A DNA stretch of 64,000 nucleotides from Halomonas sp. (GCF_011050415.1 NZ_DRFS01000025.1:186001-250000), one strand, 5' to 3'; shown: positions 1 through 8,984, counted from the stretch's first letter. Numbers and translations: made by a program. The notes: generated from the sequence alone by a model not told the origin.

Positions 1-576
1 CGTGTCGCGCCGCTGGCAGGCGTGTATATGGGTGAAGGTGCGACAATCATGCTGCAGTCCTGGCCGGAAGCCGACGAGAGCAAAATCGACGACCAAGCCA
101 GCCTGGATATCGAATGGTTAAAAGGTGTAATTATCGCCGTGCGTAATATTCGCGCCGAAATGAACATCTCCCCCGGCAAACCTCTCGATGTGCTGCTGAC
201 CAAAGGCAAGCCCGAAGACGCCGAGCGCTTAGCAAGCAACCGCCACTTCCTTTCCAAACTGGCCAAGCTGGAGAGCGTTGCCTGGCTTGAAAACCCAGAG
301 GACGCCCCGCTGTCAGCCACGCAGCTAGTGGGCGACATGGAAGTGCTGGTGCCGATGGCAGACCTAATCGACAAAGACGCCGAAATCGCTCGCCTCAACA
401 AAGAGATTGAGAAGCAGGACAAACTGATCGGTGGCATCGAGAAGAAACTCGGCAACGACGGTTTTATTGCTAAAGCACCCGTAGCAGTGGTCGAAAAAGA
501 GCGCGGCAAGCTGGCTGAGTTCCAAGCTACCAAGCAGTTGTTGGTAGAGCAGCGTGCGAAGATTGAAGCGTTGTAG
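1..576 (+). CDS. valS: Valyl-tRNA synthetase, C-terminal part (5' end outside the window)
   Basis: This frame is open from base 1, so the gene begins before the window and only the last 191 residues are visible. ValS charges tRNA-Val with valine in the cytoplasm. The visible part covers the end of the anticodon-binding domain (an IIxxVRNIRAEMNISPGK stretch typical of ValS) and then the C-terminal coiled-coil arm, rich in K/E with the segment IARLNKEIEKQDKLI, which contacts the tRNA. The ATG and GTG codons near position 22 are internal, not starts. It ends in TAG and is followed by an intrinsic terminator. Identification is firm; nothing can be said about the catalytic half. Confidence 0.95.
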   Translation, partial: RVAPLAGVYMGEGATIMLQSWPEADESKIDDQASLDIEWLKGVIIAVRNIRAEMNISPGKPLDVLLTKGKPEDAERLASNRHFLSKLAKLESVAWLENPEDAPLSATQLVGDMEVLVPMADLIDKDAEIARLNKEIEKQDKLIGGIEKKLGNDGFIAKAPVAVVEKERGKLAEFQATKQLLVEQRAKIEAL

Positions 577-597
577 AAATGGTTAGTTAATGCAGCT

Positions 598-633
598 GAA
601 ACAGAACGGCATCCGAAAAGGTGCCGTTTTTCG
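598..633 (+). terminator. Intrinsic terminator after valS
   Basis: AACGGCA (605-611) pairs with TGCCGTT (622-628) and the helix runs into a short T tract (627-631). It lies 29 bases past the valS stop and would separate valS from the toxin-antitoxin pair downstream. Confidence 0.75.
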
Positions 634-675
634 TACAAGCTTGCCAGAACTAATCCAATGGATTACCGTCTAATC

Positions 676-1023
676 ATGCTGACGACTATTACTGAACTGC
701 CAGAGTTCATTAAACGCGCAAACACTTTACTTAATGATGTTGAGCGAAAAGCCATCATCGACTACCTTGCAGAACACCCTAAAGCAGGTGACTTGATGGA
801 GGGTACGGGTGGCATTAGGAAATTACGTTGGAGCCGGGGTAATAAGGGCAAGAGTGGTGGCGTCAGAGTGATCTACTATCATCACGATGAACGGATACCT
901 CTTTACTTATTAACGGTTTTTGGAAAAAACGAAAGGCCCAATCTAACTAAAAGCGACCGTAACGCACTGTCTAAGTTAACCGCCCTCCTCGTTCAATCTG
1001 CATTGGAGAAACATCATGGCTAG
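676..1023 (+). CDS. RelE/HigB-family toxin of a type II toxin-antitoxin pair
   Basis: A protein of about 115 residues with the compact RelE/HigB layout: an N-terminal helix (LPEFIKRANTLL), a GTGGIRKLRWSRGNKGKSGG basic loop, then VRVIYYHH and YLLTVFGKNE strands. This family is known to act as ribosome-dependent mRNA interferases neutralised by a cognate antitoxin. I prefer ATG 676 because homologous proteins usually begin MLTT-; ATG 658 in the same frame would add six residues, and neither has a strong ribosome binding site. Its 3' end overlaps the antitoxin gene by 8 bases, so the two are translationally coupled, toxin first, the higBA-type order. Target and activity are inferred from the family. 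Confidence 0.85.
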   Translation: MLTTITELPEFIKRANTLLNDVERKAIIDYLAEHPKAGDLMEGTGGIRKLRWSRGNKGKSGGVRVIYYHHDERIPLYLLTVFGKNERPNLTKSDRNALSKLTALLVQSALEKHHG

Positions 1024-1300
1024 TGCCTTTGAGAGCATTGCCCAAGGTCTACAGGAAGCTATCGACCTTAACAAAGGGCAACCAGTAGCAGCCAAAACCC
1101 ATCGCCCTACTGAGGTGGACGTTGCTGAAATCCGCCAAAACCTGGGCATGACGCAAATCGAGTTTGCCTCCAAATTTTGTATCAGCGTCTCAACGCTAAG
1201 ACACTGGGAGCGTGGTGATCGCACTCCCCATGGCCCAGCGCTGGCGTTACTGCATGTCGTCGCCAAAGAACCAAAGGCGGTACTAAGAGCACTGGGCTAG
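1016..1300 (+). CDS. HTH antitoxin (HigA/NadS-like) of the type II pair
   Basis: A 94-residue protein with an XRE-type helix-turn-helix at about residues 38-75 (VAEIRQNLGMTQIEFASKF ... STLRHWERGDRTPHGPA), which matches the antitoxin group that follows RelE/HigB toxins and is often annotated NadS. Such proteins bind and block the toxin and repress their own promoter. The start ATG lies inside the last codons of the toxin gene (8-base overlap). No operator could be pinpointed in the short space upstream of the toxin. The pair sits in a lower-GC patch next to valS, which suggests horizontal acquisition. Confidence 0.85.
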   Translation: MASAFESIAQGLQEAIDLNKGQPVAAKTHRPTEVDVAEIRQNLGMTQIEFASKFCISVSTLRHWERGDRTPHGPALALLHVVAKEPKAVLRALG

Positions 1301-1376
1301 CAGACATACTTCTTTTAATTCGACATTTCTGATTATGAGCCCATCCACTATTACTTGAGTACGTTCAGACTGTGAG

Positions 1377-1885
1377 CTATTTCGTATTATCCAACCGCTT
1401 TACCATTGGCTGAACCAGAAGTGCGGAACCACTCCTCAACTTTTCAAGCGATCCCGTTGGAAGGTATCCAGACGAGGTATACAAACTCACTGCAGCTTCA
1501 TTGCTTGTTGTGACCGCTAGTTCTATGCGCTCACACTCTTTATTGATAGCCCAGGTCGTGATTTCACTCAGCAAAGAGTTGCTATCCCTCTCCGTGAAGG
1601 TGAAATCCACATTTGGTAGATATGGGCAGTTTTCGTATCGGGCTCATGTATTACCCCCCAAGCGAGGCCAACTGCATGCCCAGCCAGTTCAGCTATTAAG
1701 GGCAGAGCATCCAACTCCCGAAACTCCAGATCCAAACGTGTTTGCCACTCAGTGTCTGAAAGCGCCGCTTCCTGCTCGTAAGTTGAGCCAAAAGAGTCTG
1801 GCGAGTCCTTAAGAGAGTTCAACCTCACTGACTTATAAAGCGGTCCGTCATGAGGGGTTAATACTCGGATATTTACGTCACCCAT
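1377..1885 (-). pseudogene. GNAT N-acetyltransferase broken by a frameshift
   Basis: Two reading frames together make one GNAT protein. The upstream piece starts at ATG 1885 (AGGA ribosome binding site) and carries the N-terminal half up to the acetyl-CoA loop ISPSRRGI, where it runs out of frame and stops. The rest of the domain continues in another minus-strand frame (SLLSEITTWAIN ... NEAAVSLYTSSGYLPTG) to a stop at 1377. The frames join near base 1587, and one missing base there would restore the expected RRGIGxSLL loop. GNAT enzymes transfer acetyl from acetyl-CoA to an amine; the substrate is unknown. It is either a recent pseudogene or a sequencing error. Confidence 0.75.
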
Positions 1886-2034
1886 GATCGTTTTTTCCTG
1901 CATGATGAGGATCATCATCCCCGAGAGAAAAATGCCGATGAAGTATGCGCTAAAAGGGCCGAATCCCAAGTAGCAAATATCACTTCAGTCTAATTTAACT
2001 ATTTCACTAGCCGCGAGTCGAATCTATAGCGAAC

Positions 2035-2874
2035 ATGATGGCTAAAACACTGCTGGCTATGGCAATTATCTATGCCGTGATGGTGACATTGATGTGGGCT
2101 TTCCAGGATCGTCTACTGTATCTGCCTAATGCGGGTCGCGAGCATATTGCCACCCCGGCCGACCAAGGTTTGGCATGGGAAGCAGTAACCCTAACCACCG
2201 AAGATGATGTGGCCCTGGATGCTTGGTGGATACCGGCCCCTGAGCCACGCGCCAGCCTGCTGTTCTTCCACGGCAATGCGGGTAATATTTCTCATCGCTT
2301 GGAGAGCATCGCTCAGTTTCAGCGGCTAGGGCTGTCGGTACTGATCGTCGATTATCGTGGCTATGGCCGTAGCGAGGGTCGTCCTTCCGAAGCAGGCACG
2401 GCGCTGGATGCTCGCGCCGCTTGGCATTGGCTACGCGATGAGGCCGAACAGGAGGCAGACGAGATTGTCTTATTCGGCCGCTCGCTTGGCGCGGCTGTGG
2501 CCGCTGAGCTTGCCGCGAGCCTTGACGAGCAACAGATACCCCCCGCAGCGGTGATTCTCGAGTCACCGTTTCGATCAGTGCCCAACCTCGCCCAACAGCT
2601 CTACCCTTTCTTGCCAGCGCGTTGGCTGGCGCGAATCGACTACCCTGTGGAGAGCTATGTAACGCGGATATCCGCTCCGCTACTGGTGATCCACAGCCGC
2701 GACGACGATATTATTCCCTTCGCACAGGGTGAAGCAGTTTACCAGTCAGCCCAGGAACCCAAGCAGCTGCTGGAGATTAAGGGTAGCCATAACACTGGCT
2801 TCCTCGATAGCGAGCCAGCTTACTCCGCAGGAATTGAAGCTTTTCTGCGCGAAGAAGTTGGTATTGCCCGATAG
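2035..2874 (+). CDS. Membrane-anchored alpha/beta hydrolase (serine hydrolase of the YfhR/BEM46 type)
   Basis: A 279-residue protein with an N-terminal hydrophobic segment (residues 4-22) that should anchor it in the inner membrane. The hydrolase motifs are complete: the oxyanion turn HGNAGN at 79-84, the nucleophile elbow GRSLG with Ser150, the acid in DDD at 223-225 and the catalytic His252 in SHNTGF. This is the pattern of the BEM46/YfhR (ABHD13-like) group, whose substrates are generally not known. ATG 2035 and ATG 2038 are adjacent and both possible. It is not obviously in an operon: a 149-base gap separates it from the kinase gene downstream. Confidence 0.85.
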   Translation: MMAKTLLAMAIIYAVMVTLMWAFQDRLLYLPNAGREHIATPADQGLAWEAVTLTTEDDVALDAWWIPAPEPRASLLFFHGNAGNISHRLESIAQFQRLGLSVLIVDYRGYGRSEGRPSEAGTALDARAAWHWLRDEAEQEADEIVLFGRSLGAAVAAELAASLDEQQIPPAAVILESPFRSVPNLAQQLYPFLPARWLARIDYPVESYVTRISAPLLVIHSRDDDIIPFAQGEAVYQSAQEPKQLLEIKGSHNTGFLDSEPAYSAGIEAFLREEVGIAR

Positions 2875-3023
2875 CCATAACTTGTGACCTGTAACTGCGA
2901 AAACACCAATTTCTGAGCCCATTCCACCTCACCTTAATCACTTTTTATTACAAACCGTGTAAGGTTGGTACAAGAACAGCCACCAAGTGGCATCGCTGAT
3001 TCAGCAACGACACGGACTGCGCT

Positions 3024-4067
3024 ATGCCGACATCTATTGAGGCGCGATTAGAGGCGCTGGCGACCGAACTTAAGCGGACCGGAAATGCGTACCGTAAGCT
3101 CACGCCGATGGTGGATACTGGGCTGGCTCACGATCACATATGGATTCAACGCAGCGCTGGTGATGACTGGGTGGCGCGGCTGCCAAAGCAGAGTCAGATG
3201 AATCTGCCGCCCGAAGAGAATCTTGCTTATCAGGCCGCCTGCTATCAGCGCTCTAACCCTGGCGGGCATACGCCTGCGCTACATGGTGTATTGCCGCCTA
3301 GCAGCGTACTGCCACGTGGTGGGCTAATCGTTGAGGCGATCCGTGGCCGCTTGGCGCAATTGCCGGAAGATTTACCCGCCATCGCGGAAGCCCTGGCCAG
3401 CCTGCATCGTCAACCCCTGCCTACTGCCGCCGCGCGGGCACCACTACTAGCCCCGGAAGACCCATGGCAGGCCATGGTGGATGAAGTGCGCCGACAGGCT
3501 AGCTGGTTAGGTGATGCTCAGCTTGCCACAAAGATCACTCAGCGTATTAAGCAGGAGCTGGACCTGCTGCCACCACGCTTAAGCGATGCCACACCCAGGC
3601 TGATTAGCTTTGACACCCACCCTGGGAATTTTTTAATTCGCGACGACGGCCGTGCCATCTTGGTGGATTTAGAGAAGTGCCGCTATGGCCTGCCAGGTAT
3701 CGATCTCGCCCACACCTCGCTCTACACTTCGACTACCTGGGATCTCAATAGCCAAGCCGTATTATCACTGAGTGAGGTGATTAACTTTTACCGCTGCTGG
3801 CAGTCAGCCATGGGTGAGACGCCCGACACCGATACCTTGGTTGCCTGCCGCCGCGCCACCTGGCTCTGGTCACTAACCTGGTGTGCTAAATGGCGCGCCC
3901 AGCACTTAAACGCTAAAGATGCCCAACAGCGCGGTGAAGATTGGTCGGCAGAGCTCACCGACCCCGCGGTGATTGATCACGTGCGCGACCGGGTTGAGCA
4001 CTATCTATCGCTACCGATTATTGATCACGTTCACAGTGAGCTGCAGTGCTTACAAGCCTCACTATAA
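3024..4067 (+). CDS. APH-fold small-molecule kinase (choline/thiamine-kinase-like phosphotransferase)
   Basis: A 347-residue soluble protein of the aminoglycoside phosphotransferase/choline kinase fold. The catalytic loop is SFDTHPGNFL (Asp197, Asn202), slightly off the usual HGDxHxxN pattern because the first His is Phe-flanked and absent, and the metal-binding Asp215 lies in LVDLEK. APH-fold enzymes move a phosphate from ATP to a hydroxyl of a small molecule. It lies 31 bases ahead of a YnjB-like binding-protein gene and is co-directional with the whole importer, so I infer that it phosphorylates the imported compound or a product of it. Substrate unknown; there is no sign that it is an antibiotic-resistance enzyme. 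Confidence 0.8.
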   Translation: MPTSIEARLEALATELKRTGNAYRKLTPMVDTGLAHDHIWIQRSAGDDWVARLPKQSQMNLPPEENLAYQAACYQRSNPGGHTPALHGVLPPSSVLPRGGLIVEAIRGRLAQLPEDLPAIAEALASLHRQPLPTAAARAPLLAPEDPWQAMVDEVRRQASWLGDAQLATKITQRIKQELDLLPPRLSDATPRLISFDTHPGNFLIRDDGRAILVDLEKCRYGLPGIDLAHTSLYTSTTWDLNSQAVLSLSEVINFYRCWQSAMGETPDTDTLVACRRATWLWSLTWCAKWRAQHLNAKDAQQRGEDWSAELTDPAVIDHVRDRVEHYLSLPIIDHVHSELQCLQASL

Positions 4068-4098
4068 TGTTTTTTCTCTTTTAATGATGAGGTACGCG

Positions 4099-5331
4099 AT
4101 GCCGATGCACCGTAACCCCCTGCGTGGAACGCTCACCACGTCAATTACCGCCACACTGCTCGCCTTGGCCTTCCCTGCGATGGCCGACCCTGAGCCTAGC
4201 GATTGGCAAAGCGTCATGGCACAAGCCGAAGGCCAAACCATTTACTGGAACGCCTGGGGCGGCGATGCACGCACCAACCGCTATATAGCTTGGGTTGCCC
4301 AACAAATGCAGGCCCAGTACAACGTCGATGTGGAACACGTGAAGCTTGATGATACTGGCAGTGCGGTGGCGCGGGTGCTGGGTGAAAAGCAAGCGGGCAA
4401 TGATAATGACGGCAGCATTGATCTGATTTGGATCAACGGCGAAAACTTTGCCGCGATGCGCGAAAATGATCTGCTGTTTGGCCCCTTCGCTGAATCACTG
4501 CCCAACTTTACGCTCACCAATGCTACCGAGAATCCTGAAGTAGTCACCGACTTTACCCTTCCTACTGAAGGCTATGAATCCCCCTGGGGGAAGGCACAGA
4601 TCACCTTCTATTACGACAGCGCACAAACTGAAACGCCTCCGCAGGATATGCAGGCACTGCTTGAGTGGGCAGAAGCCAACCCCGGCCAGTTTAGCTATCC
4701 GCGCATCCCTGACTTCACCGGCAGTACCTTTTTAAAGCAGGCGTTGATTGAACTTACCGAGCAGGATGAGGCGCTTTATCAACCCTTAGCAGAGAGTGAT
4801 TTTGAGGACGTGACAGCGCCGCTATGGACGTATTTGGATGAACTACACCCGCACCTTTGGCGCAGCGGGCGAAGCTTCCCTGACTCTGGCCCCAATCTAC
4901 GCACGTTGATGAGCGATGGCGAGCTGAGTCTGGCTTTTTCGTTCTACCCCACCGATGCCGCCGTGGCAGTTATGGAGTATGAACTCCCCGATAGCGTGCG
5001 CAGCTATGTGCTGGAGGGCGGCACCCTGGGCAATGTCCACTTTGTAGCGATTCCCTACAACTCGCCAAACAAAGCGGGCGCCATGGTCCTGGCTGATTTT
5101 CTGCTCTCCCCCGAGGCTCAGGCACAAAAGCAGTCGCTCACGATGTGGGGTGACCGCAGCGTTCTCGATATCGGCCACTTGGATGCCGATGCCCAAGCGC
5201 TGTTTGAGCAAGGCGATCGTCATCCGTCTGAACTGCCTGCGGATGCGCTCGCAAATACGCTTCCCGAGCCGCATCCAAGCTGGATGACCGCCCTGCAAGA
5301 GGCGTGGCTTGAGCGTTACGGCGTTAACTAA
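4099..5331 (+). CDS. ynjB: ABC importer substrate-binding protein, YnjB-like
   Basis: About 410 residues, with a signal peptide over the first ~24 residues (basic start, hydrophobic core, cleavage after PAMA). The mature part begins with the GQTIYWNAWGGD segment and later GENFAAMRENDLLFGP, the extracytoplasmic solute-binding protein layout of the YnjB group. I chose ATG 4099 because GAGG lies six bases before it; in-frame ATGs at 4084 and 4087 lack this. YnjBCD of E. coli is an importer of unproven substrate, and nothing here identifies the ligand. The stop codon abuts the start of the permease gene. Confidence 0.9.
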   Translation: MPMHRNPLRGTLTTSITATLLALAFPAMADPEPSDWQSVMAQAEGQTIYWNAWGGDARTNRYIAWVAQQMQAQYNVDVEHVKLDDTGSAVARVLGEKQAGNDNDGSIDLIWINGENFAAMRENDLLFGPFAESLPNFTLTNATENPEVVTDFTLPTEGYESPWGKAQITFYYDSAQTETPPQDMQALLEWAEANPGQFSYPRIPDFTGSTFLKQALIELTEQDEALYQPLAESDFEDVTAPLWTYLDELHPHLWRSGRSFPDSGPNLRTLMSDGELSLAFSFYPTDAAVAVMEYELPDSVRSYVLEGGTLGNVHFVAIPYNSPNKAGAMVLADFLLSPEAQAQKQSLTMWGDRSVLDIGHLDADAQALFEQGDRHPSELPADALANTLPEPHPSWMTALQEAWLERYGVN

Positions 5332-5334
5332 TTG

Positions 5335-7008
5335 ATGCTGAGATTAGCCCCGGCGCTGGTTATTACCCTGCTAGTAGTGCCCGTTGGGGCAGGGTTAGCG
5401 ATGGTACTGCTGCCAGCGTTTGGCTACCTGCCAGTGCTAGGCGGTCACAGCGTTAGTTTTGCGCCTTGGCAAATGCTTTTTGCCCAGCCGGGGCTGAGTC
5501 GCTCAGTGGCGGTCAGTTTTGCGAGTGGGTTGGTCAGTACCGCTATTGCTTTCTCCATCGTGGTGCTGTTCTTGGCCGCCAGCCGGGGCACATGGCTAGA
5601 TCGGGGTATTCGGCGGCTAGTTTCACCACTGCTCGCTATTCCCCATGCCGCCATGGCGTTTGGGTTTGCCTTTTTGATCGCCCCTTCGGGCTTAATGGCG
5701 AGGCTGATATCGCCCTCTTTAACGGGCTGGGAGAGACCACCGGATGCGCTAATTATCAACGACCCCTGGGGGCTATCGCTGATGGCGGGGTTAGTGCTCA
5801 AAGAAGTGCCCTTTCTGCTGCTGATGAGCCTTGCCGCCCTGCCACAGTTAAAGGTCGATAAACGACTAATGCTGGCGCGCTCACTGGGCTACGCGCCTAC
5901 TATCGCCTGGTTAAAAACTGTACTTCCTTCGCTTTACCCACTCATTCGACTGCCGATCTATGCGGTGATCGCTTACGCCACCTCAGTGGTGGATATGGCA
6001 TTGATTCTGGGACCCAGGCTTCCACCAACGCTCAGCGTCTCAATTCTTAGCTGGTTCAACGACCCGGATATCACCCGCCGCTTTATGGCCTCAGCGGCAG
6101 CAGTATTGCAACTTGGCGTTACGCTGGCAGCACTGCTCTGCTGGTGGCTGCTGGAACAGCTTATCCGACTGCTGACAAGAAACTGGCTGATTAACGGCAG
6201 TCGTCAGCGGGGTGAAATCGCACTGCGGCTAATTGGCCGCTCAGCACTACTGCTTTCCAGCGTCACTGCGGTGGCGGCGCTGGTTGGCTTGGGGCTATTT
6301 TCACTGGCCGGTTTTTGGCGCTTTCCCGAACTGCTCCCTCAGATGCTAACGCTTGATCACTGGCAGCGCAGCGGTCCGATGCTAGCCAAGCCGCTACTCA
6401 ATACTGCGCTGATTGGGCTTATTTCGACAACGCTGGCCACAGCTCTGGTGCTCGCAACACTGGAAAACGAGTATCGTCAGCAGCTAACGCCTAAACGCAC
6501 CCTTTGGCTGCTCTATTTACCACTGCTGGTGCCGCAAATTGCCTTTCTTTTTGGGCTGATTGTCGCCGCTGAAAGCTTAGGCATTCGTCCTCAGCTAAGC
6601 TTAGTGATCGCGGGTCACCTGCTGTTTGTGTTGCCTTACGTCTACCTCTCTTTAGCAGAGACGTATCGCCGCCTGGACCCACGATGGCTGCAAGTGGCGC
6701 GTTCACTGGGGGTTTCTCGCAATGCAGCCTTTTGGCGGATTCGCTTGCCGCTACTGTTCGCGCCGCTGCTAACCGCTTTTGCCGTAGGATTGGCCATCAG
6801 CATAGGCCAGTATTTGCCCACCCAGTTGCTGGGTGCTGGGCGGGTGACGACGGTCACGACAGAGGCAGTTGCACTTGCCTCAGGTAGCAACCGGCGTTTA
6901 ATTGGAGTGTGGGCGCTAGTGCAAGCAGGCTTGCCGCTGATTGGCTTTATGCTTGCCTTGACGTTGCCCCGTTTGTTGGGTTCCCGACGCCGTGAACTCG
7001 CCACTTAA
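5335..7008 (+). CDS. ynjC: ABC importer permease, YnjC-like (fused double permease)
   Basis: A 557-residue polytopic membrane protein made of two MetI-like permease halves. Each half carries an EAA-type loop for docking the ATPase: one around SLGYAPTIAWLKTVLPSLYP and one around SLGVSRNAAFWRIRLPLLFA. A single polypeptide therefore supplies the whole channel, as in YnjC and ThiP-type permeases. ATG 5335 directly follows a TTG at 5332 that touches the ynjB stop; either could be used and translation is surely coupled. It works with the binding protein upstream and the ATPase downstream. Confidence 0.92.
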   Translation: MLRLAPALVITLLVVPVGAGLAMVLLPAFGYLPVLGGHSVSFAPWQMLFAQPGLSRSVAVSFASGLVSTAIAFSIVVLFLAASRGTWLDRGIRRLVSPLLAIPHAAMAFGFAFLIAPSGLMARLISPSLTGWERPPDALIINDPWGLSLMAGLVLKEVPFLLLMSLAALPQLKVDKRLMLARSLGYAPTIAWLKTVLPSLYPLIRLPIYAVIAYATSVVDMALILGPRLPPTLSVSILSWFNDPDITRRFMASAAAVLQLGVTLAALLCWWLLEQLIRLLTRNWLINGSRQRGEIALRLIGRSALLLSSVTAVAALVGLGLFSLAGFWRFPELLPQMLTLDHWQRSGPMLAKPLLNTALIGLISTTLATALVLATLENEYRQQLTPKRTLWLLYLPLLVPQIAFLFGLIVAAESLGIRPQLSLVIAGHLLFVLPYVYLSLAETYRRLDPRWLQVARSLGVSRNAAFWRIRLPLLFAPLLTAFAVGLAISIGQYLPTQLLGAGRVTTVTTEAVALASGSNRRLIGVWALVQAGLPLIGFMLALTLPRLLGSRRRELAT

Positions 7009-7017
7009 GGGGATAAT

Positions 7018-7656
7018 ATGAGTGTTTACTCTACCGATCAGCTACGCCTGGAAAAGATACACATAGCCCAGACAGGCCACGAGCTGTTAGCGGTAGATAC
7101 CACGATTTACCCCGGCGAGGTGCTGACGGTGATGGGCCCTTCCGGCTCAGGTAAATCGACGTTACTAGCGTATATTGCGGGCTTTCTTGACCCTGTTTTT
7201 AGCGCCAGCGGTGGCGTGTGGTTGGGTGAGCGCGATCTTCTTAGCCTACCTGCCGAGGAACGTGGCATTGGCCTTCTATTTCAAGATCCACTGCTGTTTC
7301 CCCACTTAAGCGTGGGTGGCAACTTACGCTTTGGGTTACCTCGCCGCATTAGAGATAAACGTCAGCAGGTGACCAGCGCCCTAGAACAGGTAGGGCTGGC
7401 GGGTTTTGAAGAGCGAGACCCGGCCACCCTTTCCGGTGGCCAAAAAGCACGGGTGGCGCTCATGCGCCTACTGCTTTCCAAACCCCGGGCGGTGTTGTTG
7501 GACGAGCCGTTTTCAAAGCTGGATACGGCGCTGCGCCAAGAAACACGTGCGCTGGTGTTTAGCCAACTGCGGGAAGCAGGCTTGCCTGCGCTGCTGGTTA
7601 CCCACGACCATGCGGATGCAGACGCGGCAGGAGGACGGGTTATTGAACTCGGTTGA
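7018..7656 (+). CDS. ynjD: ABC importer ATP-binding subunit, YnjD-like
   Basis: A 212-residue ABC ATPase: Walker A GPSGSGKST at 40-48, Q-loop LLFQDP near 87-92, signature LSGGQ at 138-142, Walker B VLLDEP at 159-164 and H-loop His196. It powers the YnjC permease at the inner membrane. AAGGGG lies just upstream of ATG 7018. The last 14 bases overlap the next gene, which starts inside it. The protein is short, lacking any regulatory C-terminal domain, as is usual for YnjD. Confidence 0.93.
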   Translation: MSVYSTDQLRLEKIHIAQTGHELLAVDTTIYPGEVLTVMGPSGSGKSTLLAYIAGFLDPVFSASGGVWLGERDLLSLPAEERGIGLLFQDPLLFPHLSVGGNLRFGLPRRIRDKRQQVTSALEQVGLAGFEERDPATLSGGQKARVALMRLLLSKPRAVLLDEPFSKLDTALRQETRALVFSQLREAGLPALLVTHDHADADAAGGRVIELG

Positions 7657-8359
7657 AGTGAACTCGGCAGTACAGCCTCCCCGTCTCAGCATCATTATGC
7701 CGATGCTTAACGAGGCTGCGACTATGAAAGTGGCGCTGACTCCGCTACAGCCGTTGCGCTATGCAAAAATCATTGAAGTCATTGTAGTGGATGGCGAAAG
7801 CGCTGATAACAGCGTTCAGATCGCCCAACCATTGGCGGATTTAGTGCTCAGCAGCACCCCCAGTCGAGCGCTGCAAATGAATGTAGGGGCGCAACATGCC
7901 TGCGCACCAGCGCTACTGTTCCTGCACGCGGATACCCGCCTGCCCGAAGGCGCTGTTGAGCAGGTAACCCAAGCACTTAACGTCTACGCCTGGGGACGCT
8001 TTGAGATTAAGCTTGCTGGTCGCAGCCGTTGGCTGCCCATAGTTAGCTGGATGATGAATCAGCGCTCGCGCCTCACCCATATCGCCACTGGAGACCAGGG
8101 AATGTTTATGCGCGCCAGCATCTTCCAGGAAGCTGGTGGTTTTCCCGAGCAGCCTCTTATGGAAGATATTGAGCTATCGAAGCGCCTTAAAAAGTGCTCT
8201 CCTCCCGCCTGCCTGCGGGCCAAAGTGATAAGCTCGGGAAGGCGCTGGGACGAGTTCGGCGCATGGAAAACGATCCGCCTGATGTGGCGGCTGCGCTATC
8301 GCTACTGGCGCGGCGTTAGCGCAACCCAACTCGTAAAGGAGTACCGCGATGCCCGCTGA
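7643..8359 (+). CDS. Family 2 glycosyltransferase-like protein (TIGR04283 type)
   Basis: About 238 residues with a GT-A start LSIIMPMLNE, the nucleotide-sugar/DxD-like region VVVDGESADNS and LHADTRLPEG, and the late acidic motif MEDIELSKRL, a set typical of the family named rSAM/selenodomain-associated transferase 2. The long open frame upstream is not coding: TTG 7643 has AGGAGG eight bases before it and overlaps the end of ynjD by 14 bases; GTG 7658 is a less likely alternative. In other genomes this family travels with the next gene's family and with radical-SAM arsenosugar or selenium loci. No such radical-SAM gene is in this window, so the sugar acceptor here is unknown. Confidence 0.88.
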   Translation: MNSVEVNSAVQPPRLSIIMPMLNEAATMKVALTPLQPLRYAKIIEVIVVDGESADNSVQIAQPLADLVLSSTPSRALQMNVGAQHACAPALLFLHADTRLPEGAVEQVTQALNVYAWGRFEIKLAGRSRWLPIVSWMMNQRSRLTHIATGDQGMFMRASIFQEAGGFPEQPLMEDIELSKRLKKCSPPACLRAKVISSGRRWDEFGAWKTIRLMWRLRYRYWRGVSATQLVKEYRDAR

Positions 8360-8984
8360 AACGCTGAGCAGGAACGAGAAGCTACCGCACTTGCATCTTC
8401 TGGCTAAAGCACCGCTGGCGGGTCAGGCTAAAACGCGCTTAGCTCCCTTGCTAGGCCTGGAAGGGGCTGCCAACGCCCACGCGGATTTAGTACGCCACTG
8501 TGTCGCTAACGCCTGCACAGCGATGCCTGCGGAAAAAGTGACACTGTGGACTGCGCTTGATCATGCACACCCGCTGTTTATCGAGCTTCGCGAACAGTTT
8601 GGGGTGATGTTAAACGCCCAGCCTGAAGGCGACTTAGGCGCAAGGGTTCGCTACGCCCTTAACAGTACGCCTGGGCCTTCGATGCTGATGGGCAGCGATT
8701 GTCCGAGTATCACAAGCGCGCTGATAACCATCTGCGCACAGCAGCTAGCCGAACACGATGTGGTGATGTTACCCGCCGAGGACGGCGGTTACGGCTTTGT
8801 GGGCACTGGGCAAGACTACCCCGCGCTGTTTGAAGATATCCCGTGGGGTACCAAAAACGTGCTGACCACCACTAAGCAGCGTATTGCAGCATTAGGCCTG
8901 CACGCTGTTTACCCAGCGATTATTTGGGACGTCGACCGCCCCGAAGACTGGCAGCGCTGGAAAGAGATCACTGTCTCGGTGTAA
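8349..8984 (+). CDS. Nucleotidyltransferase/glycosyltransferase-like protein, DUF2064 (TIGR04282 type)
   Basis: A 211-residue protein with the MobA/IspD-like entrance KAPLAGQAKTRLAP near residues 19-32 and the metal-binding LMGSDCPS near 114-121, diagnostic of DUF2064 (rSAM/selenodomain-associated transferase 1). An AAGGAG lies eight bases before ATG 8349, and the gene overlaps the preceding transferase by 11 bases, so they are translated together. The two families usually occur as a pair, presumably acting in sequence on one sugar-containing product. The product itself is not known from this sequence. Confidence 0.9.
   Translation: MPAETLSRNEKLPHLHLLAKAPLAGQAKTRLAPLLGLEGAANAHADLVRHCVANACTAMPAEKVTLWTALDHAHPLFIELREQFGVMLNAQPEGDLGARVRYALNSTPGPSMLMGSDCPSITSALITICAQQLAEHDVVMLPAEDGGYGFVGTGQDYPALFEDIPWGTKNVLTTTKQRIAALGLHAVYPAIIWDVDRPEDWQRWKEITVSV

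Noticed and set aside
2126..2566. A 146-codon minus-strand frame opposite the alpha/beta hydrolase.
   Set aside because: Shadow frame; the hydrolase motifs on the plus strand are complete.
2875..3023. A TPP (thiamine) riboswitch was looked for before the kinase and YnjBCD genes, since the permease and kinase resemble thiamine proteins.
   Set aside because: No conserved thi-box sequence was found; only a small TTACA-N5-TGTAA palindrome is present.
7406..7642. The 5' extension of the TIGR04283 transferase frame back to 7406.
   Set aside because: It lies wholly inside ynjD in another frame; TTG 7643 with AGGAGG gives the family N-terminus.
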